From positions 3,534,001 through 3,598,000 of the forward strand of contig OY755177.1 of the NCBI GenBank assembly GCA_963576735.1: a stretch of 64,000 bases of DNA, in the 5' to 3' direction. The stretch comes from Bedellia somnulentella. Its lineage: Eukaryota > Arthropoda > Insecta > Lepidoptera > Bedelliidae. Shown piece by piece: positions 1-12,128 of this stretch. The notes beneath the pieces were generated by a model, which saw only the letters and a list, made by a program, of their open reading frames with translations, ran no database searches and was not told the DNA's origin. A program made the position numbers and the translations under genes. How positions within the stretch are numbered: the first letter of the stretch is position 1; each line of letters starts with the position of its first letter.

Positions 1-169
1 ATACTCAATTCAGAAATCGGTTGTTATGGAACTAAGGCTTTTGAAATAATTAATGGGTGTTGCGGTTGCAGGTCGGAAATGGCCCCAACCATTCTTTATT
101 CCACAATCCGATCTCCACTAAACATCCAAAAGTGGGAGACTAATATGAAATTTTGTCATAATACATAAA

Positions 170-529
170 AAACATAAATGTTCACGCCAAATATCCCCGA
201 AAGGGTTGGCAGAGGTACTTATACTTCTGATCATCTCGTGAGTTTGTCACCTGGTGTTCAGAGTAGCCACGTTTTGCATGGACAGTGTACTCACATGATA
301 GAAGGTAGGCCTATCGCCAGTTTATACGAATAAACTGTCACATGACTAAATACAACTCAGCCATGTGGATTTCCTCACGATGTTTTCCCTCACCGTTAAC
401 AACCATGATAAATTAACCACACATATGTCTTTAGAAAAGACAAATTTGTGTAGGCCCGACCCGGGATTGGAACACTAGTCGTTTGCTTGATAACCGGTGT
501 TCTACCCATTGAGCTATCACGTCGAAATT
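170..529 (-). mobile_element. tRNA-derived SINE ((ATGTT)n type), near full length
   Basis: The minus strand starts with a tRNA-like head: A box from tagctcaatggg and B box gttccaatccc (mutated). A ~300-bp body and the 3' end ggcgtgaacatttatgtt follow. Confidence 0.8.
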
Positions 530-1439
530 TTGAAGCTCTAACCATCTTTTTTAGAGATTTATATCCGTGAGTATATTGAAATAAGTATAATTAACATAGT
601 AGTTAAAAGTTTAATTAATTAACGTTTGCTTGGAAGAGATTTTAGTGATGAGCTGTTTCTACAATCTTGGCAAATTCTAGTTACAAGATTGGTGAATGCC
701 TTTTATTCTTTGCACTTCGGGCGATTGCCTTTTTAAGACAGACTTTTTTATGATTTTGAAAGACATATTATTTTCGATTAATATATCCTCCGCGGTCGAC
801 TCTACTAAAATAATGTAGTCGTTCTATTATATTTTCCTTTTCATAAACATTCCTAAAGGCATAAAAAAGTATAGGTAAAATTATTCAATTTATACGTCTG
901 ACTATAAAGGTTGTTAAAAATATGAAAGCAATCTTCTTTTCTTTTAAATCTATATCACTTCTAGCTTTTAAAACGACTGAAAATGCATATGTGGCTCAAA
1001 GCATTACATTCAATTGTATTGAGGTGGTTGTCTTCATTAAATCAATTTTAAGTGACTCGATGTTTTGATGGAGTTTTGATAAGGCCTTTGACTCATAAAC
1101 ATCAGGGGCTTGCAGGGCCAATCTTCACAGGCGATGAAATCCGTTAAAATCGCGTCCGACAATTGTGTTGTTTTGATTGGGTGTTGATTCAGCCTTGTGT
1201 GCTGGTGTAGAATCTTGTGGAAACATATATTGTATACCAGCTAACAAATTTGTTACTCAGTGTCTTGAGTTATCACATCTTGTTCACAAAAATGGAGCTT
1301 AATGTCTCCTCCGACAGACGGAGCCAATCAAACCATCCCAGATGCTGTGTGGTAGCCTGTTTCAACCTCTAGAAACATCTCAACTGCTGCTTGGAGGCTG
1401 TGTGTATATGCATATACCTTTTGTTTTGTCGGCTAAACT
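530..1439. other. No gene seen
   Basis: AT-rich sequence without credible open frames or recognisable repeats. Confidence 0.5.
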
Positions 1440-1590
1440 TTCCTTAATTAGGCTTCTGCATGAAAACCTCATGTGGGGGTTATTACTAATCAATTAAGCA
1501 AATAAAAATTTTCGGCACCAGTGTGACTCGAACCAACGACATCCGTTTGACCGCGAGCGCGAAATTTTCTATTTGCTTGTTTATCTTAGC
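1440..1590 (-). repeat. tRNA-like palindromic repeat, partial
   Basis: gcatgaaaacctcatgtggg arm, then aaaaattttcggcaccagtg and a B-box-like ggttcgagtcac on the minus strand. Same family as 35985-36225. Confidence 0.6.
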
Positions 1591-2020
1591 GCCATATATT
1601 GCCGTGCCGTATTTTGTTGCTGTTGGTGTGCCTGTTGTAGTGAAATCGATGTGTTAAATATCTATCTAGATCTAGACCCTACAGTTGAAAAAAAGCAATA
1701 CATTGTTACAAAGCAATACTATTTCTAAAACATTTCTGATTGATTCAATTTACTTCATTTTAATTTGTTATTACTTGGTTTCCTAAGTCACAGGCTTAGC
1801 TTTTTTAGGAACCCCTGTGTAATTGTTTTCATATCTAACTCAAAACGTGTGTGTCAAAGAGTGAAATCAGATAATAGTTATTATTCCATTTCATCTTAAC
1901 TATGTTCCAGCTTATTGTTAATATTTCTTTGTGTCACAATAAACGTTTTTTTTTATTGTTACTTTTGATGGTCTAATAAAGTAATATTTGCTTTAATTAT
2001 AATGTTTTTTTTTATTATTA

Positions 2021-3652
2021 AACGGTTTTATTTAGCTCACCCCGTTTGTTTTATTATTTTATTCTTGGGTCAAATTTTGTAATTCAAATTTCACCCTCTT
2101 TCTATCAACCGATTAATCTGAAATTTTGTATACACTTTGGATTTTGGTGACAATACAATTATATTTGTTCATTATCATTATAAATTCAAGATGGCCGCCG
2201 CTACAAAATGGCGGATAATTTAGGTTTTATTTATCTCATCAATATGGGTATCAAATGAAAGGGCTCAACAAGCAGAATACAATATACTATAAAAAAATGA
2301 AATCCAAGATGGCCGCCGCTACAAAATGGCGGATAACGTAGGTTTTATCAATCCCATCAATATGGGTATTAAATGAATGTGCTGACCCAGTATTATACAA
2401 TGTACTATATAAAATTAAAATCCAAGATGGCGGCCTCTACAAAATGGCGGATAACTTAGGTTTTATATCAATCCCATCAACATGGGTATCAAATGAAAGG
2501 TCTCAACATGTAGAATACAATTTACTATGCATAATTAAAATCTAAGATGATCGCCATACAGTGCACTATACCAAATCAATATTTTAGATGGGCGGAGCCA
2601 CTAAATGGCATATAATAATAAGATTTAAATTTAGAAATTGAATCTGTAATTTATTTAGGTATCTGATTAATCCAGCCTGAATCCATCACCCAAGTCAAGA
2701 TTTTGTATCGTATTGAGGATTGTGTGGCGTTAGGGTGGCTAAAAATTATACGCGTTAGCGGTACACCACCCAAATTAAGGTGAAAGGAAAAACGCGTGCG
2801 AGGAGTTGGACTGCAATAAACTAACGGGCAAGAAACCTTGCAATAATGTAGCACTATATGAATTAAACAGAATGCGGAATAATAACTAAAAACTAGAAAA
2901 TAAAAAAAGGTAAAAAAACTTTTTAAGTTAAACGGTTTTATTATTAACATACAGAGCAATGTTTAAAATAAATGTACTAAAAACCTAAAAATAATAAAAA
3001 AATAGATACAGTCGTGGGAATTATTTACATATGCATAGACTAGACTAAAATAAAACCGTGGGGCACGTCAATTGTCTACAATCGTTGATTAAAATGTTTG
3101 TTTTGTAATGTTACACTATTATTGGGCAGTTGTTTAACCGACAACGATGGACATGTGATAAATAGGGCAGAATGTGGAAACAAGCTAGCAAGCTCGATTA
3201 TAAGCGAGTTTTAGGGTTTCATAGTGATGAGCGAGTAATACTTTTATCATATGTTTTGTCGATTAAAGACAAACTGCGAGCAGTGAACCGATTCATCGCC
3301 AGCCAACAGTGTCAATTTCCAACGAGAAACTAGTTGAAACATCTCTTTTATTTACATGGAGTGTATGACTATTGGAATTTCCATGAGCAAGAAAATAGTA
3401 AGTAATTTCCTCACCGTCCTGCGGGCCAACTGCCCAACGACGAATTAAACGTTTCTTCTATCGCACATTAAGTCGATAATTTGTAGACAATTGACGTGCC
3501 CCACGGTTTTATTTTAGTCTAGTCTATGCATATGTATATAATTCCCACGACTGTATCTATTTTTTATTATTTTTAGGTTTTTAGTACATTTATTTTAAAC
3601 ATTGCTCTGTATGTTAACAATAAAACCGTTTAACTTAAAAAGTTTTTTTACC
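2021..3652 (+). mobile_element. Foldback-type DNA element with the 118-bp tandem array
   Basis: Outer motif taaacggttttatttagctc at 2021 and taaaaccgtttaacttaaaa at about 3621. Inner near-perfect inverted arms of about 172 bp at 2908-3082 and 3481-3652 (both carry attgacgtgccccacggttt). No transposase seen. A shortened inverted relative is at 45530-45935. Confidence 0.65.
2188..2560 (+). repeat. Tandem repeat, ~118-bp unit, 3 copies plus a partial
   Basis: Units start at 2188, 2305, 2423 and 2543 (periods 117, 118, 120). Each opens with caagatggccgccgctacaa and includes catcaatatgggtatcaaat. The paired aagatggc and aaaatggcgg blocks are inverted-repeat-like and resemble YY1/pho sites by consensus. 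Confidence 0.88.
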
Positions 3653-4057
3653 TATTTTTATTAAAAGTTCAAACCCTCATATAAATAAGAACAGACATCA
3701 TGAAAATCTAGGGTTTAAGTGAAAGTTAAGTATGTTCCGTTAGAAAATTTACGCATATATAAATCATGGGTTCATATATAGAGGATAAATTATCTCGCAT
3801 GACAATGTCACCCACATGGGAAGGAGTGGGTGGGTGCCATTAAAAGTTGATACTTCAAAGCACATTCATGTAAAATAAATATTGAAATAACACAAAATAC
3901 TTTTAATATAATTTATTTCTCACTTTATATGTATTCATATCACTCATTTTTATTTAATCATATAATTACGTGCGACAGATTTTAATATAAGAAATAACGT
4001 AATCATTTATAAGCTTAGAGTATGTATTTGGTTATTAAAAATTACAGACACTTTTTT

Positions 4058-4298
4058 GCTGTGTAATGTCGGCTTATAATAACACTACCCCATTTCGGCC
4101 GGTGGGTGTACGTAAGAGGCGAGTAACGGTATTGGGGCTTTTAAGGGATTTTTGAGCGATGCGGTTGGAGACCTATCACCAACACCCTTTATTTTGCCAT
4201 CTTTTCCCCTATCAAATTTCCAAAAGTGGCTGAGGAACTTCTAGTTCCTTAGTTCTGGCTACCCCTTTTAGGGATTTATAGCCGTGAGTATGTATGCG
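4058..4298 (+). mobile_element. (TATG)n-tailed SINE
   Basis: Family signature: gctgtgtaatgtcggctta head, gcgatgcggttggagacc middle, gccgtgagtatgtatg 3' end. Confidence 0.8.
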
Positions 4299-4693
4299 AG
4301 TGAATACTCTGTCTGGATTTTGAGTTTGCTTCATCATGTAAAAAATCTATCTAATAAAATAAAATTATGTTCATACCAGCTCTCCAATCTCTTCAGGAGC
4401 TCAAGATAACATAATTTGAGAAGGTTGAGCTATTTTAAGCCTATTGCAATAAACGTCTATCTAATGTAGCATTAAATCTGGTAGGGCAGGCAAAAACACA
4501 TACCATTTTAAACAAGTAAAGGTTTACGATAAAGTAGAAATTTCACGCTTGTTGCAAGGACCAAATAGGCTCATTTACTTCGACCATCATTATTTTAGCT
4601 AAAGCGCCTTGTTATATTTATTTTCTGAATGATAAATACAACCTGTACTATAACGTAATTTTGAATGTATGCCATTGTAGAAATATATAAATT

Positions 4694-4910
4694 CTGTGTA
4701 GTGTCGGCTTAGAATAGCACTATCCCATTTCTTTCCATGGGTGTCCATGTGGAATTGGCGGCTTGGTATCAGGGTTTACCAAAAACCTTCGTTTTACAAC
4801 CTTATCCCCACACAAGTTCGAAAAGTGACTGCGGAATTTCTTATTCTTAAGCTCTGGTTACCCCTTCTAGGTATTTATAGCGCGAGTATAGGTATCTATG
4901 CATGTATGTA
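4694..4910 (+). mobile_element. (TATG)n-tailed SINE, internally deleted
   Basis: Head and 3' half of the family; the central gcgatgcggttgg part is missing or replaced. Confidence 0.75.
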
Positions 4911-4936
4911 TTAAACTCATCTGAGTCTGTAACTTT

Positions 4937-5215
4937 GCTGTGTAGTGTCGGTAAGCCGACAGGGGTAGTGATATTCTAAGAGAATAGCACTACCCCATTT
5001 CTTCCGGTGGGTGTACGTAAAAGGCGACTAACGGTATTGGGGCTTTTAAGGGATTTTTTTTGGGCGATGCGGTTGGAGACCCATCACCAACAACCTTTAT
5101 TTTACCATCTTTTCCCCACTCAACTTTCCAAACGTGGCTGAGGAATTTCGAATTCCTTAGCTCTGGCTACCCCTTCTAGGGATTTAAAGTCGTGAATATA
5201 TGTATGTATGTATGT
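4937..5215 (+). mobile_element. (TATG)n-tailed SINE with rearranged head
   Basis: The first ~25 bp are followed by an inverted copy of the head (taagccgacaggggtagtg, 4952-4970), then the normal body to 5215. Confidence 0.8.
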
Positions 5216-5257
5216 GAGTCTGTAACATTTTGCAGGTTTAGTTGAAGTAACTTTAAT

Positions 5258-5440
5258 ATGCATAATTAGACTTTGTTGTGCATGAAATCTCATGTAAAGA
5301 TTATTTTAATTATCAATCATCCCGGGGTAACATCCCAGTCTACATAGATACTAGGATGTAGACCGAGATGTCGCGAGTTCGAATCCTGCTGCGAAATTTT
5401 TCTTTCCTTGATTGAAGACTTTGATTTATTTTATAAACCG
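5258..5440 (+). repeat. tRNA-like palindromic repeat
   Basis: Arm gactttgttgtgcatgaaat, then a tRNA-like part with B box gagttcgaatcctg, then gcgaaatttttctttccttg. Confidence 0.6.
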
Positions 5441-5625
5441 TGAATTATGGCTTAAGCTTTTTTCATTTTGTCCTAGACGATTATACTTACTGGTTACAGA
5501 TTTGATGCCCTCTGAGAGCTGATAATGTTATTGCATAGTGCGTTTCTTATATTTTTAGCTATTTTTGACCAACGTTACACGGGGAAGGTAATCAATTCGG
5601 CGCGTATATTTTAACAATTGGGTTT

Positions 5626-5770
5626 AAGAAGAAGAAGAAGAAGAAAAACATTTATTCGCTGCTACACACGTACAAAGGAAGACACAGCACAAAAATAAGT
5701 ACTATATATACAAAGACAAAGACAAATAATAATAAAAAGACATACACACTAAATCCAAGATATAAAAGAA
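5626..5770 (-). mobile_element. LINE 3' end with (CTT)n tail
   Basis: (AAG)n at 5626-5646, then on the minus strand gtgtagcagcgaataaatg, a LINE-like 3' UTR with AATAAA. No coding seen. Confidence 0.4.
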
Positions 5771-5829
5771 AAAAAAACTATAGCCGTATAACCTGCGTAG
5801 TAGCAACGTAGTAGTAAAGGTAAATTAAA

Positions 5830-5945
5830 CGTCATTAGACTGTGTTGAGCATGAATCCTCATGTGGGGATTATTTTATTAATCAATCGAGGAAAGAAAAG
5901 TTTCGACACCAACAGCAGTTGAACCCGCACCATCCTGACTTAGAT
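5830..5945 (-). repeat. tRNA-like palindromic repeat, partial
   Basis: gagcatgaatcctcatgtgg arm and gaaagaaaagtttcgacacc with a decayed B box. Confidence 0.55.
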
Positions 5946-5949
5946 TTAC

Positions 5950-6201
5950 ATACACACATACATACATATACTCACGGCTATAAATCCCTAGAAGGGGTAG
6001 CCAGAGCTAAGGAATTAGAAATTCCTCAACCACTTTTGGAAAGTTATGTGGGGAAAAGATGTTTAAATAAAGGTTTTTGGTGATGGGTCCCTAACCGCAT
6101 CACCCAAAATCCCTTAAAAGTCCCAATACCGTTAGTCGCCTTTTACGTACACCCGCCGGAAGAAATGGGGTAGTGCTATTCTAAGCCGACACTACACAGC
6201 A
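5950..6201 (-). mobile_element. (TATG)n-tailed SINE, full length
   Basis: (CATA)n and actcacggctataaatccct at the left; agccgacactacacagca at the right. A small head fragment of the family also lies at 6804-6842. Confidence 0.85.
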
Positions 6202-6202
6202 A

Positions 6203-6803
6203 TTCATTAAATGGACATTTATTTTGATGAAAATGGATAAAACCCTTATTTTTTTCAAAAACACAGCTTAGTACTTAGATTTACCTTTTCAGATATAATA
6301 GCGGTTGTTTTAATTTATTCAATAGTTCATAAATAATTTACATAGTTACGCATGAACGCAAAATGATTTTATGTCCATACGATACGATGTGATAACAGTT
6401 GTCCCTATTATTTATCATCACAGGCCTTACCTCACCTATGGTCATGATCATCTACAATAGCCCTGTGTGAGTAAATAGATTTTTAAGACTATAAAGTAAT
6501 AGGAGCCAGGACCTCTGCAGCGCCAAATTGTCATTATTTATGGACCACAACTTCGTCTACGTGATATAACACTTAGTTTCTATAGTTTAAGCATGATTGA
6601 GGTCGTACCATATAATCATTAAAAAAACATACCCTCATGTTACCCCTTAAGGAAAGAGTTTTGTTTCTCTTATCTATATAGTTTATTTTAAAATGCAATT
6701 GAAAATAGGAGAACTTAGGAGTTCCTAAAATAACTTTTAAATGTTTTATAATACCATCAAAGAAAAAAAACACTAAAAAGTCAAAAAAAAAACTCACGAG
6801 AAG
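6203..6803. other. No gene seen
   Basis: 6203-6270 is an inverted copy of the tccattttcatcaaaataa block found at 12030 and 12655. The rest is featureless. Confidence 0.5.
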
Positions 6804-6872
6804 AAATGGGGCAGTTCTATTCTAAGAGACAGACAGCGCAGCTTACCCTTTAACATATCTGTAAAAATAGGA

Positions 6873-7165
6873 TTCTTGTTTGGTTTACATAGAGAGGATG
6901 GATGATAGAAAATTGGTAAAAGGTATCTATAGAGCTAGTGTGGATGGTAATGTTGGTAGAGGACGACCACGGAGAACACACTTGGACCAAATTGAGAGTG
7001 TGCTCAAAAAGGCTACCGTCCGAAGTATGAAGAATAAAAGAGCATGTATGAAAAGAAGGATGTAAACGAAGCTAGAGAGGTTTGTCAGGATCGTACGAAG
7101 TGGCGATCAATAGTCTCTGCCTACCCCATAATGGCGTGAGTATATGTATGTATGTATGTATGTTG
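6873..7165 (+). mobile_element. RTE-like LINE 3' fragment
   Basis: Encodes MDDRKLVKGIYRASVDG and GRGRPRRTHLDQIESVLKK (6895-7065), then the 3' end cgtgagtatatgtatgtatg. Same family as 20760-22877. Confidence 0.85.
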
Positions 7166-7486
7166 TTTGGTTTGTAGTGCAATTCTATAACCGGTACAAC
7201 AAGGCAGAATACATAGTGCGTGATCAAAGTATAGCCTATACAAGTTGGTATTAGTTTTCGCTACGTCGTTAGCCTCCAATTTATACCGGTCTTGCTCGGT
7301 TTCAATGTTCACGTTATATTACTATGTGTTTACTTTAGCAAGAAATATATTTATTGTTGTTTGTTGTTGAGTTATACGTTCTTACTTTTATTGATATAAC
7401 AGACTTATTCAATTCAATAATATGAGCCAATATTTATTTTTGATATTTTCTCGTATTTATAAATAAGAAAGTTTCAGAAATTTTTA

Positions 7487-7849
7487 TTATAACTCCCGCG
7501 AGTTAACATGACACCTGGCTCGATTGACGTTTGTTGAAAGTACTGAGTGCATAAAAGTCAGCTGACCTTTTTTAAATGGGGTACAATTATTTTTTTATTA
7601 AGTTGCAAATTTATTTTTATATCAGATATTGTTCAGTATGTTGGGTATGAACTAAATGAACTAGTAAACTAAATGAAAGATATACTTCAGTACCCCCCAT
7701 TGATATATATCTTTCTTTTCACTGAAGTGACACATTTTGCGCACGTCCAGAGATGCTAACGCTACTGGCGAGAGCGGGGCGCTGCGCGGGATAGCGGGGG
7801 GAGGGTTGTTTGTCGAGCCAGGTGTCATGTTAACTCGCGGGAGTTATAA
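7487..7849. mobile_element. TIR element (363 bp)
   Basis: 39-bp near-perfect TIRs, 7487-7525 and 7811-7849 (ttataactcccgcgagttaa ... acacctggctcga). TTATAA at each tip is palindromic and may be the target duplication. The interior is GC-rich, non-coding. Confidence 0.8.
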
Positions 7850-8213
7850 CATTACTTTTAATACAAAACTAAATAATGTTCCAAAGACAAATTGCTATTG
7901 AAACAAAAAGTTCTATCAACTTTTTCTGACACATAAACGTTGACAATACCTCAGTCTATATTTATCGAACCAATATAATGATAATTTGAATTATCATACC
8001 TTAAAAATATGCCTTAAATGTAATAACATACATCTGTGGGTGGATTTCAACAAGACCGTTAAAATATTGATTTCCGTGGATTTTTTTAAATCAAGGTTTT
8101 TATTTATTTTTGATCGATATTATTGAAGTTTTTGATAATTTATACACTATATCTTAATATCCAGCAGATAACTTATAAAACTAGTGAGATTTACATTATT
8201 AAAAATTCAATGC

Positions 8214-8320
8214 CATGGCAATGAAACAAGAGTACATGGAAATGAAACACGCGTGCACGGAAATGAATCAAGCGTCCACGGCAATAAAAGATCTGTACCA
8301 CGGGAATAAAAATCCTTTTA
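8214..8320 (+). repeat. 21-bp-period array, 5 units
   Basis: CAYGG followed by AATGAA or AATAAA at 8214, 8235, 8256, 8277 and 8299. Unit consensus cayggaaatgaaacaagcgt plus one base. Confidence 0.85.
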
Positions 8321-9478
8321 AAATTGTATATCTCACAATGAGAAAGCCATATTCAGATATTATTATTTTTGCAGTGAGTGTCTACTTTAATTAAATAACT
8401 AAACATTTGTCAATTATTTTTAACATTGTTGGTCTCAGACATAGGCCTCCTTCAATGATCTCTGAGACAAACAGTCCTGTGCTTTTCTTGTTATCCATCG
8501 ATAGCCTGTAATCTTGTCTGATGATCAACTTCTTTTTTTTAATTGTATTGTATTTATTCTGTGTATATATATAAAAAAAAGTTAAATAAAACAAAGGTAT
8601 CGGAATCAAACGGTAACTTACTATTATTTATTTAAATTGTAAAATAACTAGATTGACAAAAATAAAATAGACAGGTAGTTATACAAAATATCATTTTTAA
8701 ACACTTACAACACAAATTTTGTTTTTTAATACAAAGCTGAACAAAGCGCATTTTTTTAAAACTAAGACAAATTTAAGAACCTAGAGGATGTTTTACTGGC
8801 AATAATCACAGCCCATTATTATTAAAAAGACTAATACTATAATTATCTTATTTTTCATCTTTTGTCAAGTAAATATAAAAAGTCATAAGCTTAAAACTTA
8901 TGGATAATCTTTAACAATTGCACAATCTTTGTATATTGTCTGTTTCTCTTATACGATTCTGATCTCGTAGTACAGGATCGCTTCTCATTTTTTGGCATCG
9001 CTTTTGCTCAGCCAATCTTTTTCTTTCTTTTCTCTCCTCTTCGGTTAATTTTTGTTTGGACATCACGACACCTTAAAATAAGCAGCCCATTATTATCATC
9101 ATCTAAAGAATATGTGTGAGTGAGCGATTTAGGTCTACTAGGTATTTCACATTTCATTTATAAGTTTGAAGATACCTCTGAGTTTGATGTATCAAATAAA
9201 ATAAATCTGCCATATTTTTTTCGATTCCTATACTAATTGTCAGTACTAATAGCGCTAATTAGTATGTAGCGGTCGAAAATTTTTATAAGCTTTGAAGCCC
9301 ATTATAAAATATCTTCCTTAACACGGATCTTATAATATTGTCTCATTGTCATATAATACCTTGTATTAACTATGAGCTCATAGTAAGCTTGAAAGCATAA
9401 TTTTGTTAAATACGTAAAAATTCCATGAGACCTGTTTTGTTATTCGCTATTACTGTAATACTTTAGATTTAATCATAC
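8321..9478. other. No gene seen between the two 21-bp arrays
   Basis: Only short, low-complexity frames. Possibly the interior of one element bounded by the arrays. Confidence 0.4.
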
Positions 9479-9690
9479 CATGGTAATGAAAAAAATGATT
9501 ATGGGAATGAAACACTAAGCCACGGAAATGAATCACCAGGCCATGGAAGTGAATGACTATGCCATGGAAATGAAAAATCAGGTCACGGCAATGAAATTCT
9601 TTTCATTTTAGTGGCTGTTTTTTCATTTCCATAGCAAATTTTGGCCACGGAAACCATGAAAATGAAAGCATGGCAATGAAAAAAAGGGCA
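9479..9690 (+). repeat. 21-bp-period array, 6 units plus inverted and loose units
   Basis: Units at 9479, 9500, 9521, 9542, 9563 and 9584, exactly 21 bp apart. An inverted unit (tcatttccatag) is near 9632, and two direct units (ccacggaaaccatgaaaat, gcatggcaatgaaa) near 9652-9685. Single units recur at 9825, 10014 and 10205. Confidence 0.85.
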
Positions 9691-10420
9691 AAAATGTTAA
9701 ATTACTTATAACTTATTTATTATTCGAATGATTAAATACTAAACATACATCCATAATAGAAATAGTGTTCTATTGAATACCTTTACAAGAAGACAATCTT
9801 TCAAAAACATAAGTTATACCTACCCATGGCAATGAAAGAGAAAATGACGAGTAACGAAAAAAAATGATACTTACATTTAAGGCGCGAAAACGCAGATACT
9901 TATGTACTTCCTCCTACGTTGAGCACTTGGGCGGCACTAAGACGTAACGTTTAGCGCAGAGTGGGGGTGAAGAAAGTCTTTTAATAAAATGATATTCCTA
10001 AATAAGTATAGGGCATGGTAATGAATGGTGTTCCTGGGACAAATGAGTTTGTAGTAACTATTAGTTGTATTGTTTAAATATTTGAATAAACGTTTTTCGC
10101 AACGATACTACAACTATTCAAGTAACAAATAAAGCTATGTTTTTGTAAAAACAACCAATAGATTTTTTTCAATAAGCTATAATTCACGTCAAGGTGGCAT
10201 GCGGACAACCTCGGAAATGAAAAATTTAGAGGTTTAATGTTTTTTTGTGGAATATCTATTAATCCTATAACAAAAATATTTATGGCTCCGCATAGATTAC
10301 TATTTCATCTCATTAGAAAAAAATATTTAAAAGTTATAACTACGTCTTTTTGTATGGATTTCATCGATGCCATGTTACAAATGGCCCCGGGAAATTCACT
10401 CCTATATTAATAATTTCGTC

Positions 10421-10682
10421 ACGGGGTACGGTAGACTCGATCGAAACCTTACCTGAATAATAAGACATAAAAAAATAATGATTTTGAGTCGACAACATCT
10501 ATCCGCAAAATTCGGATTGTCGAGCATTTCGCTAAATTCTAATGGTGCTGACAGGAAAATTTCAGTCGCCATTTTGACTGACACCCATTGACATAATCGT
10601 TTTGTTTCATAATATTTTTCAATCGTTTCGCAAAGGACACTTTTTTAAAGGAGGTTTGGATTGAGTCTACCGTACTCTTTGA
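10421..10682. mobile_element. Short TIR element (MITE), ~260 bp
   Basis: Inverted ends gtacggtagactcgatcgaa (10427) and ttggattgagtctaccgtac (10656). It explains a small open frame inside (starting MATEIFLSAP, ending at a CAG/GTAAGG) that otherwise resembles a first exon. Confidence 0.6.
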
Positions 10683-11274
10683 TAAAATGATTCAGTCGTA
10701 GACGTTGTGACAATATTATACTCGGTAAGGTCGGTAAGCGGCTCAATATTTTTCCTCTTTCAAATGTCATTATAATAATAAATGACCACAGGTATTTGCC
10801 TGTATTGAGGTATCATGAACACATACAGAAACAGACACGAGTATATTTTAAATTTGATTGAAATGCTTAACGATGGGACTTTCAGTTTTTCATTATTGTA
10901 AAGGAGGATTATTTGGTAATGTTAGCAATGATGATTGGTCGCATAAAAGTCATACTTTGTGATCAGGTTAGTGCTTGCAGTTAGTATTACTTTGAAGTTG
11001 GAAGAAAACATATTCTTCTCACCTCATATAAAAGATTTACGAGATTTAAAAAAACTGACAAAGTTACAAGCCTAAGGAGAACAATAGCCTAAATAACAGT
11101 TAATAGACTGTACTGTAATAGTTGCTTTGGTCAAAAATTAGCAGGCTTTCTCAAAAAATAATAAAAACAATGATCGAAGCTAAACTTTCTTACCTTAAAT
11201 ATTCCTTGAGAACCGATGATCACAGAAGTATCTACCTACATTTTGTACCTTGATTTGTATTGTGATTATGAGTT
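10683..11274. other. No gene seen
   Basis: AT-rich; the right end may be Helitron interior. Confidence 0.45.
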
Positions 11275-11309
11275 CTATTTCACCCGAGCGAAGCTGGGTT
11301 TTCATCTAG
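11275..11309 (+). mobile_element. Helitron 3' end
   Basis: acccgagcgaagctgggttt hairpin, then tcatCTAG and host T at 11310. The corresponding 5' end is not identified. Confidence 0.65.
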
Positions 11310-11310
11310 T

Positions 11311-11547
11311 ACATACATATATACTCACGGCTATAAATTCCTAAACGGGGTAGCCAGAGCTTTGGAATGAGAAATTCCTCAACCACTTTTGGAAGTTGAG
11401 TGGGGAAAAGATAGTAATGTGTAATCAATGTTTTTGGTGACGGGTTTCCAACCACATCGTCCAAAAATCACTTAAAAAGCCCCTACACCCTTAGTCGTCT
11501 CTTACGATCACCCACGGGTAGAAATAGGGTAGCGTTATTCTAAGCTT
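11311..11547 (-). mobile_element. (TATG)n-tailed SINE
   Basis: Starts immediately after a Helitron CTAG end at 11306-11309. Family signatures throughout; the head is decayed. Confidence 0.8.
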
Positions 11548-12128
11548 AAGTTAAGCCTACTAAGTTATTGTAATTAGTTTAAGTTTTTCAACTTATTAAC
11601 CAAAAAGAATTTAAGTCAATAACTATACAAAATCTATCTATCTTCTATCTATACTATAATAAGACTGTAACGAGGTCAAAACTGTACATTGAAGAAAAAA
11701 AAATAAAAACCGGTGGAATATGTTTTATTTTCGATACTGAAGCCAAATTTGCTATTTATGAAAAAAAAGTCTGTCTGTCTGTCTGTCTGTCTGTCTGTAT
11801 GTCCGTTCATCACGTTAATTCTACCGGACCGATCTTGATCAAATTTAGCATGTATGTAGGTTATACACCTGGCCAACATATAGGATATAATTTATCCCGG
11901 ATTTCGCAAGGGTTCCCACAGGAGCATAAAAAAACATAACTTTTATATGGATCCCTATATTTACACGATAAATTTTTTCATCGACCGACTTTTTCGGACT
12001 CTTTATTAATAGTCTTTTTGGAAAAAATAAGAGTTTTATCCATTTTCATCAAAATAATTGTCCATTTAATTGTTTGTCAATAGTATGACTACTAGATATA
12101 TAGGATATCACAAATTTGAGACATACAC

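Noticed and set aside
2188..2560. CRISPR-like or other regularly spaced array
   Set aside because: Whole ~118-bp units repeat with similar spacers in eukaryotic transposon-rich DNA, so it is an ordinary tandem repeat.
10402..10584. Apparent first exon on the minus strand (MATEIFLSAPLEFSEML..., ending CAG/GTAAGG)
   Set aside because: It lies wholly between inverted repeats of a ~260-bp MITE (10421-10682), so the frame is more likely chance within the element.
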